A DNA stretch of 11,990 bases from Chloroflexota bacterium (GCA_020849725.1 JADLAZ010000074.1:1-11990), one strand, 5' to 3'; counted from the first letter of the stretch, positions 1 through 6,570 are shown. A program made the numbers and translations. The notes: generated from the letters alone by a model not told the origin.

Positions 1-731
1 ACGGTCGGCGTCTCCGTCGCCGTGGGCGTGACGGTGGGGGTCTCGGTCGGGGTGCCAGTGGGGGTGTCTGTCGGCGTCGCAGTGGCCGTGTCCGTCGGGG
101 TCCCCGTCGGCGTGTCGGTCGGCGTGCTGGTGGGCGTCTCCGTCGCCGTGGGCGTGACGGTCGGCGTCTCCGTTGGGGTGGCGGTGGGGGTCTCGGTCGG
201 GGTGGCGGTCGGGGTGGCGGTGGGAGTGTCGGTCGGTGTCGCTGTGGGCGTCTCGGTCGCGGTCGGTGTCTCCGTCGGGGTGTCGGTCGGGGTGGGGGTC
301 GCCGTTGGGGTGGCGGTATCCGTCGGGGTAGCCGTTGCCGTCGGAGTCTCCGTCGGGGTGCTGGTGGGGGTGTCCGTCGGGGTCACCGTCGGGGTGTCGG
401 TGGGCGTCGCGGTCGCCGTGTCCGTCGGCGTGACGGTCGGGGTGTCCGTCGGCGTCGCGGTCGCCGTGTCGGTCGGGGTCGCCGTCGGGGTGTCGGTGGG
501 CGTGCTGGTGGGCGTCTCCGTTGGGGTCACCGTCGGGGTGTCCGTCGGCGTCGCGGTCGGCGTGTCGGTCGCCGTTGGCGTGACGGTCGGCGTGTCCGTT
601 GGCGTAGCGGTGGGGGTCTCGGTCGGCGTCGCCGTGGGCGTCTCCGTTGGGGTCGCCGTCGGCGTGTCAGTGGGTGTTGGCGTCGGGGTGTCCGTCGGGG
701 TGGCGGTGGCAGTGGAGGTGGCTGTCGGCGT
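1..731 (-). repeat. Degenerate TPT(D/E/A/V/S) coding repeat array
   Basis: On the minus strand this stretch encodes about 240 residues of alternating Thr, with Pro at about every fourth position and Asp, Glu, Ala, Val or Ser in between. On the plus strand it reads as gtc/gtg/gcg-type triplets. Threonine codons are mixed (mostly ACG and ACC), so the array is not a recent pure triplet expansion. Higher-order copies are visible: a 28-nt stretch at 8-35 recurs at 134-161, and a 16-nt stretch at 405-420 recurs at 453-468, a period of 48 nt or 16 residues. The array continues past the left edge. Confidence 0.9.
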
Positions 732-1538
732 GATCGCGGCGCTGTAGCCGAACTGGATGTCGACCCTGGGCGGATCCGCACTGAACGTCGACGTATTCAT
801 GTCCAGCACGCCCGTCAGCGTGAAACCGGTGGTGAAATCGTAGCCAGTGATGTGCCAGGTCTGGGTCGAGTTAGAGACGCCGGCAAAATCGGGACCTGGC
901 GCCGGGAGCGTGATGCCATCGAGCGTGACGTCCTGGAGTTTGACGGTGGCGGCGGCGGTGCCGAGCGTGATCGAGAGCTGGAGGTAGTTGAGATTCGCCA
1001 ATGCCGCCCGGGCGGTAGTCTGGTTGCCACCGAAGCGCGCCGTGGCGAGGTCCTGGACGAAGTTCCGGTTCTCCAATTCGCAATCGATGCCATCGAACGG
1101 CGAGCTCGAGACCGTATCGACCTGAATGAGCAGGCGACCATCCCCAAGGTTCCAATCCGGCTCATAGATGAAGGTGACCGTGTGGGGCGCATCGATGTTC
1201 CAGAGGCCCTGGCAGTCGCCGGTCTTGAGCGTATTGAGATTGACGGCGCCCGTCCAGAAATTGACCGTGCCCCGGGTCGTCGTGGTCGTGCCGACGTCCG
1301 GGATGCCGAAGTAGATGTCATCCGAGCTGGTGTCGAACCCCAACGAGCGATAGCGCACCGCGCCGTAGAGCGTGCTGGGCAGCGTGCCGGTGCCGACGAT
1401 TGGCGTGCCGGTACCGGCGGTGACGCTGGACTGGAAGCCGGCAATGGCCAGGGCGCAGATGACGATAGCCACCAGCACCCGTGACACCACCCGCTGGCGC
1501 CGAACGGTGGCCTGCCATGACATCGTCCGTCGTCGCAT
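1..1538 (-). CDS. Secreted protein with long Thr-Pro repeat tail (partial, C-terminus off the left edge)
   Basis: I do not recognise the globular domain. Translation from ATG at 1538 stays open to the window edge, giving 512 codons with no stop. A GGGAG ribosome binding site lies 6 nt upstream. Residues 1-41 form a signal peptide: an Arg-rich start (MRRR, then VRRQR), a hydrophobic core at about 21-35 ([15 protein letters not shown]), and a likely signal peptidase I site after SSVTA. Residues 42 to about 265 are Gly/Thr/Asp/aromatic-rich, as in extracellular beta-sandwich domains, with two cysteines near 109 and 153 that could form a disulfide. From about residue 270 on, every second residue is Thr, in [15 protein letters not shown] style. 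Such tails are common in Chloroflexota exported proteins and may act as an extended, possibly glycosylated, spacer. The gene stands alone and is divergent from the SDR operon. Export is well supported; function is unknown. Confidence 0.8.
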   Translation of the reverse strand, partial: MRRRTMSWQATVRRQRVVSRVLVAIVICALAIAGFQSSVTAGTGTPIVGTGTLPSTLYGAVRYRSLGFDTSSDDIYFGIPDVGTTTTTRGTVNFWTGAVNLNTLKTGDCQGLWNIDAPHTVTFIYEPDWNLGDGRLLIQVDTVSSSPFDGIDCELENRNFVQDLATARFGGNQTTARAALANLNYLQLSITLGTAAATVKLQDVTLDGITLPAPGPDFAGVSNSTQTWHITGYDFTTGFTLTGVLDMNTSTFSADPPRVDIQFGYSAAITPTATSTATATPTDTPTPTPTDTPTATPTETPTATPTETPTATPTDTPTVTPTATDTPTATPTDTPTVTPTETPTSTPTDTPTATPTDTATATPTDTPTVTPTDTATATPTDTPTVTPTDTPTSTPTETPTATATPTDTATPTATPTPTDTPTETPTATETPTATPTDTPTATPTATPTETPTATPTETPTVTPTATETPTSTPTDTPTGTPTDTATATPTDTPTGTPTETPTVTPTATETPT

Positions 1539-1820
1539 TCGTCACTCCCTTATCGCTCTGTGCCGGATCTCGCCTCGAGTCGCCAGGACACGCAGCGCCC
1601 ATCGCCACACCGGGCGACCGGCAACCTCACTCGAGAAACGCGATACCAGCCGCTCGGTCACGGGCGCAGGCGCCACGCGGCCGATCGTAGACCTGGACGA
1701 CGATTGCTGCCATGGTACCGAGTAGCCCTTTGGTCCTGTCTCACCAGGCGACTGACACGGCCGGCGGCCTCTGCTATGCTGGCAGTCGGCGTCGGTGACG
1801 GTGGATGAGGAGGGTGGATC
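1539..1820. other. Divergent intergenic region
   Basis: This stretch separates the secreted-protein gene (minus strand) from the SDR operon (plus strand). It carries a good plus-strand promoter near its right end. For the minus-strand gene I see the ribosome binding site but no convincing -35/-10 pair. No RNA gene or credible short coding sequence is visible. Confidence 0.6.
1752..1780 (+). promoter_or_regulatory. Sigma-70-like promoter for the SDR-CMD-AhpD operon
   Basis: The -35 box CTGACA (1752-1757) matches TTGACA at 5 of 6 positions. After a 17-nt spacer comes TATGCT (1775-1780), a 4 of 6 match to TATAAT, preceded by TGC, which makes an extended -10. The predicted start near 1787 leaves a leader of about 34 nt before the SDR start codon. 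Confidence 0.6.
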
Positions 1821-2564
1821 ATGGCGGAACTGACGGGCAAAGTTGCGTTCGTGACTGGCGCCGGCTCGGGCATCGGCCGGGCGGCGGCGGTGGCGCTGGC
1901 CCAGGCGGGCGCCGACGTGGCGCTGATCGGTCGGACGGAAGCGGCGCTGGCCGACGTCGCTGCCGAGATCACTAAGCTGGGGCGACGCGCGCTGGCGCTG
2001 CCGCTGAGCGTCAACGACGATGATGCTGTCGAGGCGGCCGTGGCCCAGGCGGTCGCGACGTTCGGGCGCATTGACATCCTGGTCAACAATGCCGGCACGA
2101 ACACGCCCAAGCGCCGGTTGCTCGACACCAGCCCCGACGATTGGCGGCTCGTCATCGACGTGAACCTGACCGGCGCCTACTTGTGCTGTCGCGCCATCCT
2201 GCCGATCATGCGCCAGCAGGGTGAGGGCACGATCGTCAACATTGCCTCAGTCGCGGCCAAGAACGCCAGCCTGCTCGGCGGCGCGCATTACAGCGCCTCC
2301 AAGGCCGCTGTCCTGTCGCTCACCCAATCGATCAACCTGGAGCAGCGACCGCACAATATCCGCGCCACCGCCATCTCGCCGGGCGAGACGGCGACGCCGA
2401 TCCTGGACCGTCGCGCCGTGCCGCCGACCTCCGAGGAGCGCGCTCGCATGCTGCAGCCCGAGGACGTCGCGGCGGCAGTCGTCTTCGCCGCGTCGCTGCC
2501 GCAGCGCGCTTGCATCGAAGACATCCTGATCCGGCCGACCTACCTGCGCGACCCGATGGGCTGA
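1821..2564 (+). CDS. Short-chain dehydrogenase/reductase (SDR family), 247 aa
   Basis: This is a cytoplasmic NAD(P)-dependent oxidoreductase of the classical SDR family, acting on an alcohol or carbonyl substrate that the sequence does not identify. A GAGGAGGG ribosome binding site sits 6 nt before the ATG. Visible motifs in order: the Rossmann glycine motif TGAGSGIG at 12-19; an Arg at 38 after the second beta strand, hinting at NADPH preference; NNAG at 89-92; and the catalytic tetrad Asn115, Ser143, Tyr157 and Lys161 (YSASK). SPGETATP at 186-193 matches the usual PG motif after the fifth strand. The length is typical. The last 20 residues lack the common dGG ending of FabG-like enzymes, having ILIRPTYLRDPMG instead. 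It is first in an operon with the CMD-fold and AhpD-like genes (35-nt gap), so its substrate may feed the same oxidative pathway; that is inference. Confidence 0.93.
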   Translation: MAELTGKVAFVTGAGSGIGRAAAVALAQAGADVALIGRTEAALADVAAEITKLGRRALALPLSVNDDDAVEAAVAQAVATFGRIDILVNNAGTNTPKRRLLDTSPDDWRLVIDVNLTGAYLCCRAILPIMRQQGEGTIVNIASVAAKNASLLGGAHYSASKAAVLSLTQSINLEQRPHNIRATAISPGETATPILDRRAVPPTSEERARMLQPEDVAAAVVFAASLPQRACIEDILIRPTYLRDPMG

Positions 2565-2599
2565 GACGACCGGGCACATCTCCGTGAAATGGGGACGGC

Positions 2600-3115
2600 G
2601 TGACACCTCCAGCGACGACAGTTGACGACGTGATCGACCGGATGGCCGGCATCGCGCCCGGCTCGCCGCTGGCAGCGCTGCGCGCGGCCCGGCCTGAGGT
2701 CGTGCGCGCAGCACAGGCCAGCTACCAGACACTGCTCGAACCGGCGGAGCCGGCCGGCGTCAGCCTGATCGAGCGGGCGCTGATCGCGCTGCGGGTGGCG
2801 GCGCTGACACCGAGCGCCATCGCCACGGCCTGGTATCAGGACCGGGCGCATGCTCTCGGCGCGGACCCGGCCACCATCGCGGCCGTCGCACGGGGTGGGG
2901 ATGTGCCGGGGCTACCGCTGCGCCTGGCGGCCATCCTGCGCCACACCGACCGGCTCACCCAGGCGCCCGGCACGGCCACGCCGGATGATCTGGCCGCCCT
3001 GACCGCGGCCGGCCTGACCCCGGCCGACATCGTGACGATCGCCCAACTGATCGCCTTCATGAGCTTTCAGGTGCGTGTCGTGGCCGGGCTGCGCGCGCTG
3101 GCGGAGGATGCATGA
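2600..3115 (+). CDS. CMD-fold (carboxymuconolactone decarboxylase-like) protein without catalytic cysteines, Avi_7170-like, 171 aa
   Basis: It is an all-helical protein related to the carboxymuconolactone decarboxylase/AhpD superfamily. The segment SLIERALIALRVAALT (about 55-70) followed by a Tyr-containing helix resembles the core of that fold, and the C-terminal half (TPADIVTIAQLIAFMSF) resembles the second helical hairpin. The protein contains no cysteine, so it cannot perform the CxxC peroxidase reaction and is probably a structural partner. From memory it matches the TIGR04029-type family, usually encoded beside a TIGR04030-type AhpD-like protein, and that is the arrangement here. The start is GTG at 2600: an in-frame TGA at 2585 rules out a longer form, and GGGGA lies just upstream. 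The stop overlaps the next start as ATGA, suggesting translational coupling. Confidence 0.83.
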   Translation: MTPPATTVDDVIDRMAGIAPGSPLAALRAARPEVVRAAQASYQTLLEPAEPAGVSLIERALIALRVAALTPSAIATAWYQDRAHALGADPATIAAVARGGDVPGLPLRLAAILRHTDRLTQAPGTATPDDLAALTAAGLTPADIVTIAQLIAFMSFQVRVVAGLRALAEDA

Positions 3116-3696
3116 GCCACCCAACTCGCTTCACGCTCGCCGCGCTGCGCTGGCTGCCCTGGCTGCCGACTGTCGACGACACTGGCGCCACGCCAGAGCA
3201 GGCCGCGCTCGTCGCCGCGGTCGCGCCCTCACCCGACTCGCGCGCCTACTACGCGCTGCTCGCGCACGACGCACCGGTGCTGCGCGAGCGAACGGCGCTG
3301 TTCAACGCCATCATGTACGGGCCAGGCGGCCTGCGCCGCGCCGACCGCGAGCTGGCAACGGTGGCCGCCTCGCGCGTCAACGGATGCATCTACTGCGCCT
3401 CCGTCCACGCCCGCCGCTACGCGCAACTGACGCGGGACGAGGCGCTGGTGCAACGCCTCCTCGACGAGGGCGTCGACACGCCGCTGCCCGCTCGCGAGCA
3501 GGCACTGGTCGACTATGCCGTGGCGCTCACCCGCGAGCCGCACGCCGTCACGTCCGCCGATCTGGCCCCGCTGCGCGACGCTGGCCTGTCCGACGGCGAC
3601 ATCTTCGATGCGGCGCTGGCTGCGGCCATGTTCGGCTGGGCCAACCGGCTGATGCAGACGCTGGGCGAGCCAGCCCTGCCCGACCCGGCGGCGTAG
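3112..3696 (+). CDS. AhpD-like alkylhydroperoxidase domain protein, Avi_7169-like, 194 aa
   Basis: This is a probable cytoplasmic peroxidase or thiol-disulfide protein of the AhpD/CMD superfamily. The full AhpD signature E-x11-C-x2-C-x3-H is present: Glu80, Cys92, Cys95 (CIYC) and His99, within RELATVAASRVNGCIYCASVH-type sequence. In AhpD, the two cysteines reduce peroxides and the Glu/His pair assists proton relay. The N-terminal 60 residues contain Trp-rich LRWLPWLP and a helical lead-in, making it longer than a minimal CMD domain. The ATG overlaps the TGA of the cysteine-less partner by 4 nt, so both are probably made together and may form a complex. The pair resembles families TIGR04029/TIGR04030 (recalled, not searched). 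The electron donor and substrate are not encoded here in any recognisable form. Confidence 0.9.
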   Translation: MSHPTRFTLAALRWLPWLPTVDDTGATPEQAALVAAVAPSPDSRAYYALLAHDAPVLRERTALFNAIMYGPGGLRRADRELATVAASRVNGCIYCASVHARRYAQLTRDEALVQRLLDEGVDTPLPAREQALVDYAVALTREPHAVTSADLAPLRDAGLSDGDIFDAALAAAMFGWANRLMQTLGEPALPDPAA

Positions 3697-3725
3697 TTCT
3701 CACACGGGTCGATCGCAGCCGGATT

Positions 3726-3803
3726 AGCCCCTCGCCCCTTTATCAAGGGGGACAGGCTGTAGTCGCCGCAGTCTGCTCCCCTGATACGGGGTCGTTAGGG
3801 GTT
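3726..3803. repeat. Inverted pair of REP-like palindromic units
   Basis: The left unit (3726-3750) contains CCCC, CCCCTT-TATC-AAGGGG. Its inverted partner (3778-3803), read on the minus strand, contains AACCCCT, then CCCC, TATCA and GGGG in the same order. Each unit forms its own small hairpin (stem 3735-3740 with 3745-3750; stem 3778-3781 with 3788-3791). The two units face each other across about 27 nt, an arrangement like the paired REP elements (BIMEs) of other bacteria. Confidence 0.5.
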
Positions 3804-4022
3804 CGGTTCGTCGAACTGGCGTCACCGCCCTCTGTCGGGCATACTACGGTCGTCAGGGGCACGGCGCAGCCCGTGACACGGGGTCATCCCCGCCCGTCGC
3901 CGCCCGGCGACGACACCCTCCCCGGGTGCGATCTTCCCCCACCCTCCTGGCCAGCGGCCGGGCCGGCGCCGCGGACCGCCCCGCATCCTCTCGGCCAGAA
4001 CCCAACCCACAACTGAATAGAA

Positions 4023-4065
4023 CGCCGGCCGCCGCGGTCAGCAGTCTGCTGACGGGCGGCCGGCG
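4023..4065 (-). terminator. Terminator-like hairpin downstream of rph
   Basis: The outer 11-bp arms CGCCGGCCGCC (4023-4033) and GGCGGCCGGCG (4055-4065) pair perfectly. The inner 7-bp stem GTCAGCA (4037-4043) with TGCTGAC (4047-4053) closes on a 3-nt loop. It begins 16 nt past the rph stop. On the minus strand it is followed by TTCTATT, a weak U-tract. Because it is symmetric it could also limit plus-strand read-through. Confidence 0.7.
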
Positions 4066-4080
4066 CGTTGTCGGACCGGG

Positions 4081-4800
4081 TCAGCGCGCGCCGGCCGCGA
4101 CCGCCGCCGTCTGCAGCGCCAGCAGCGTGTCGATTCCGGCCGCTGCCAGGCGCAGCAACTCGTCCATCGCTGCCCGGCCGAACGGGCCGTGTTCGGCTGT
4201 GCCCTGCACCTCGACATACTCGCCGGCGCCGGTCATGACGATGTTGAAGTCGACCTCGGCGGCCGAGTCCTCGACGTAGGGCAGGTCGAGGCGCGGCTCG
4301 CCATCGATGATGCCGACGCTGACGGCGGCGACCTGCCGCACCAGCGGCTCGCCCGTCAGCACCCCGGCCGACCGCAACCGGGCCAGCGCCAGCGCCAGCG
4401 CCACGTAGCCGGCAGTGATGGCGGCGGTGCGCGTGCCACCATCGGCCTGCAGCACGTCGGCGTCGATCGTCAGTGTGCGCTCGCCGAGCCGGCTCAGGTC
4501 GACCGTCTGGCGCAGCGAGCGCCCGATGAGGCGCTGGATCTCCTGGGTGCGCCCCTTGACGCCGCGCGTCTCGCGCGGAATGCGCTGCGGGCTGGAGCGT
4601 GGCAGCATGCCGTACTCGGCGGTGATCCAACCCTGGCCTTTGCCTTTGAGGAACGGCGGCACCGACTCCTCGACCGTCGCCGTCACCAGCACCTGCGTCT
4701 GCCCCTGGCGGATCAGCGCCGAGCCTTCGGCGAAGGGTGCGAAGTGCGGAATGATCTCGACCGGGCGCAACTGGTCCGGCCGCCGCCCGTCGGCGCGCAT
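4081..4800 (-). CDS. rph: Ribonuclease PH, 239 aa
   Basis: RNase PH is a cytoplasmic phosphorolytic 3'-5' exoribonuclease that trims tRNA 3' ends and helps degrade structured RNA, working as a ring hexamer. Conserved blocks are visible in order: the N-terminal MRADGR (1-6), [11 protein letters not shown] (59-69), [15 protein letters not shown] (83-97, the phosphate-binding region), [19 protein letters not shown] (113-131), and [16 protein letters not shown] with the acidic residues Asp178 and Asp184. The length is normal for the family. The frame extends 26 codons upstream to another ATG, but the start at 4800 is preferred because MRADGR is the family N-terminus and GGAGGAG lies 4 nt before it. 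It is transcribed alone from its own promoter, with no HAM1-like NTP pyrophosphatase neighbour, which often accompanies rph. Confidence 0.97.
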   Translation of the reverse strand: MRADGRRPDQLRPVEIIPHFAPFAEGSALIRQGQTQVLVTATVEESVPPFLKGKGQGWITAEYGMLPRSSPQRIPRETRGVKGRTQEIQRLIGRSLRQTVDLSRLGERTLTIDADVLQADGGTRTAAITAGYVALALALARLRSAGVLTGEPLVRQVAAVSVGIIDGEPRLDLPYVEDSAAEVDFNIVMTGAGEYVEVQGTAEHGPFGRAAMDELLRLAAAGIDTLLALQTAAVAAGAR

Positions 4801-4849
4801 GGGTCTCCTCCGTTCCGTCGCGCCCGGACCAACCGCCGGGCGCCAGGAG

Positions 4850-4878
4850 GGTATAGGGGCAAAGCGCGGTCCGGTCAA
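4850..4878 (-). promoter_or_regulatory. Sigma-70-like promoter for rph
   Basis: Read on the minus strand, TTGACC (4878-4873; 5 of 6) is followed by a 17-nt spacer and TATACC (4855-4850; 4 of 6, with the key TATA). The predicted start near 4843 gives a leader of about 43 nt to the ATG at 4800. It also shows that the 26-codon upstream extension of rph would begin inside the promoter. Confidence 0.7.
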
Positions 4879-4918
4879 GCCAGGGACAGGACCCGCGGTG
4901 GCGCCGGCCGCGCAAACG

Positions 4919-4946
4919 AGCGCCCCGGGCGATGGCCCGGGGCGCT
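4919..4946. terminator. Perfect 12-bp GC-rich hairpin, terminator-like
   Basis: AGCGCCCCGGGC and GCCCGGGGCGCT pair perfectly around a 4-nt GATG loop. On the minus strand the stem is followed by CGTTTGC, a poor U-tract; on the plus strand by AACGGG. The minus direction is therefore slightly more likely. It lies 41 nt upstream of the rph -35 box, so it could insulate rph from an upstream transcript. Confidence 0.5.
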
Positions 4947-5090
4947 AACGGGATGCTCCCATTCAGTTGTCTGCTCCAGCCTGCCGGTGACGCCAGCTAT
5001 GCCCCTGGGAATGCACCGCGATCACCGGGACCAATTCAGGAATGAGGGCCGGGGCGCGCACCGGATACGGGCACCATGGGAGATGTTCGA

Positions 5091-5155
5091 CCGTGGAACC
5101 GTGGACCGGACGGGTTGAGCCGTGGTGCGCGCCCGCCTCGACCGGAAAACCGTGG
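5091..5155. repeat. Cluster of four CCGTGG hexamers
   Basis: CCGTGG starts at 5091, 5099, 5120 and 5150. Most copies are embedded in a wider ACCGTGGA(A)ACCGG-like context, and ACCGGAA recurs nearby. It may be a protein-binding cluster or simply a degenerate repeat. Confidence 0.45.
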
Positions 5156-5489
5156 AAACCGGAACCAATGGACGCTGCGGGACTGGGACCGGAACATAGC
5201 TGGCGTCGACCCGAGAAACCTACCGGCGCTCCTGTGCTCTTGGCCCGCGTCTGGCATCACTATCGCCAGGGGGCGTCGCCTCGTCGATCAGGACAGGTTC
5301 TCCGCCCGCACTCCGCCCATTCAAGCGTTACATTTCAAGCGGGTGACGAGCTGGAACGCCGGGTCCGCGTGCGACTTCACATCGCTTGCCTGGTCGGTGG
5401 TCCACCTCCTTCCTGTTTCCACTCACAACCTACACCCGCTCTGGAGCGCGTGCCACTGAGCACAGCCCAGGCGACTCGCCGGCGCTCGC

Positions 5490-5495
5490 CATAAT
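5490..5495 (+). promoter_or_regulatory. Possible -10 box for the demethylase-like gene
   Basis: CATAAT matches TATAAT at 5 of 6 positions and lies 23 nt before the GTG start, allowing a short leader with the AGAGG ribosome binding site at 5507-5511. No acceptable -35 box occurs at 16-18 nt spacing, so this is weak. Confidence 0.3.
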
Positions 5496-5518
5496 GGGCG
5501 CGAGCAAGAGGTGCGCCG

Positions 5519-6460
5519 GTGACGCTGCCCGCCTTTCCCTTCGATGGCCAACCCTACGCCCTGACGATGGGCACGCGGTTCCTGGCCACCGAGCGCCTGA
5601 TCGAGATCGATCCGGCACGCTATCAGGCCGAGATCGCGCTCAAGGCGGCCATCCTGACAATCGACTCCGATTATTATGTCCAGCAACCACCGGCGACTGC
5701 GGCGATGGCCTGGGAGACGCTGGCGCTGCTGCTGCCGACCATGGCGCGACACTTCCCCGACGCCTGCGCCCTCGTCGTGAAGGGCGCCCGCTGGCGCTGG
5801 GTCAATCACCTGCTGGGCCAGGAGACGGTCTTCACACTCGGCGACCCGACCAGCCTACCCCGGCCACCGCTTGACTGGCTTGGCCGGCAGGTGCAAGAGG
5901 ACCTGCTGCTGCTCGACGGCACGGCCGACGGCACGCCGCTGGTGGCCGGCCACCTGTGCTTCGCCGCCGGCTGGTGTCTGGACGACACGCTGGGGCGGTC
6001 GTTCCTGGCCATTCATGGCCCGGTGCCATCGTTTCAGGAGCGCATCGGCCGGTCGGCCGACCTGCTGATGCAGCGGCTCAAGCCGGGCCGGCCGGTCGAG
6101 CGCATCAACTGGAGCCTCACCCTCACCGACCAGCTCGACCGCTCGCCGCGGGCGACCAGCGACCTGGCGCCGCTGGCGGCGGCCGTTGTGGCCACCAATG
6201 CCGGCCAGCGCGTCTACTTGCGCCTGGAGCGGCAGACGCTGTCGCGCCTGCCGGCAACGCGCGCGGTGCTGTTCACGATCCACACCACGCTCGCGCCGCT
6301 CGACACGGTGCTGACCGACGCCGACCGGCTGGCGCGCTTCGCGATCACCATCCGCTCGCTGCCGCCGGCAACGGCCGCCTACAAGGGCATTCTCCCCTAC
6401 CAGGCCGCGCTGACCGCCTATCTCGAAGAGCGGGGCCGCGCGCTGGCTGCCGGAGCTTGA
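5519..6460 (+). CDS. Heme-dependent oxidative N-demethylase-like protein (DUF3445), 313 aa
   Basis: It matches, from memory, the DUF3445/HODM alpha-subunit family, whose characterised member uses a PAS-fold heme domain to demethylate dimethylamine oxidatively. Recognisable family blocks in order: RYQAEIALKAAIL (34-46), QVQEDLLLL (124-132), GHLCFAAGWCLDDTLGR (144-160), IHGPVPSF (165-172), RLKPGRPVERINWSL (186-200) and YLRLERQTLSRLP (233-245). There is no signal peptide or membrane segment, so it is cytoplasmic. The start is GTG at 5519 with AGAGG 7 nt upstream; the next in-frame ATG (5567) would cut into the conserved N-terminus. The reductase, ferredoxin and folate-dependent subunits of the known multi-subunit enzyme are not in the window, so the electron donor is unknown. 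An importer starts 110 nt downstream on the same strand, suggesting a functional link. The family call is firm; the substrate is unknown. Confidence 0.85.
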   Translation: MTLPAFPFDGQPYALTMGTRFLATERLIEIDPARYQAEIALKAAILTIDSDYYVQQPPATAAMAWETLALLLPTMARHFPDACALVVKGARWRWVNHLLGQETVFTLGDPTSLPRPPLDWLGRQVQEDLLLLDGTADGTPLVAGHLCFAAGWCLDDTLGRSFLAIHGPVPSFQERIGRSADLLMQRLKPGRPVERINWSLTLTDQLDRSPRATSDLAPLAAAVVATNAGQRVYLRLERQTLSRLPATRAVLFTIHTTLAPLDTVLTDADRLARFAITIRSLPPATAAYKGILPYQAALTAYLEERGRALAAGA

Positions 6461-6485
6461 CGCCCGCCGCTCGCGCCGGAACAAT
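6457..6485 (+). promoter_or_regulatory. Possible internal promoter for the importer operon
   Basis: TTGACG (6457-6462; 5 of 6), which contains the stop codon of the demethylase-like gene, is followed by a 17-nt spacer and AACAAT (6480-6485; 4 of 6). It would give a leader of about 79 nt for the binding-protein gene and allow it to be expressed independently. Confidence 0.35.
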
Positions 6486-6570
6486 GGTGCATCGCCGTTT
6501 CTGGTATCGACACGGCGTCCCGCGTCGACGATCGGTCAGGTTCAGCCGCCCCATCAGTCAGGAGGCCACG

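Larger units (their letters stand above)
3697..4080. other. Convergent intergenic region rich in hairpins
   Basis: It lies between the stop of the AhpD-like gene (plus strand) and the stop of rph (minus strand). No coding sequence is supported. It contains an inverted pair of REP-like palindromes (3726-3803), three more hairpins (CCCGTG-A-CACGGG at 3870-3882; CGTCGCC-GCCC-GGCGACG at 3895-3912; CACCC-TCCCC-GGGTG at 3914-3928) and the rph terminator hairpin (4023-4065). The small hairpins may end transcription of the upstream operon, but none has a following T-run. Confidence 0.7.
4879..5518. other. Long intergenic stretch without a supported gene
   Basis: It separates the rph promoter (minus strand) from the demethylase-like gene (plus strand). 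Open frames exist on both strands, up to 150 codons, but their compositions are Arg/Pro/His/Trp-rich and unlike any protein I know. The stretch holds a perfect 12-bp hairpin (4919-4946), a cluster of CCGTGG hexamers (5091-5155) and a possible -10 box near its right end. I see no tRNA, tmRNA, RNase P, SRP or 6S RNA signature. Confidence 0.6.

Noticed and set aside
1..731. CRISPR-like repeat array
   Set aside because: The repeats are contiguous, degenerate and in one reading frame, with no unique spacers; they encode a protein repeat.
22..747. Plus-strand open frame of 241 codons rich in Val and Gly
   Set aside because: It is the antisense of the Thr-Pro array; the minus-strand gene has a signal peptide and ribosome binding site, so this frame is a shadow.
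815..1484. Overlapping open frames of about 210 codons on both strands
   Set aside because: Both run across the globular domain of the secreted protein and have Arg/Ser/Ala-biased composition with no recognisable motif.
4801..4878. Longer RNase PH beginning at ATG 4878
   Set aside because: The extension has no family similarity and its first codons lie in the predicted -35/-10 region; the start at 4800 has a strong ribosome binding site.
5448..5470. GCCACTG motif resembling a cobalamin riboswitch box
   Set aside because: The other conserved boxes and spacing of the cobalamin riboswitch are missing.
5042..5494. Plus-strand frames of 150 and 127 codons in the gap before the demethylase-like gene
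   Set aside because: No good ribosome binding site, odd Trp/Pro/His/Arg-rich composition, and two overlapping frames of similar quality.
6484..6570. Upstream in-frame ATG extending the binding protein by 29 residues
   Set aside because: It would place an Arg-rich segment before the lipoprotein signal; AGGAGG directly precedes ATG 6571.
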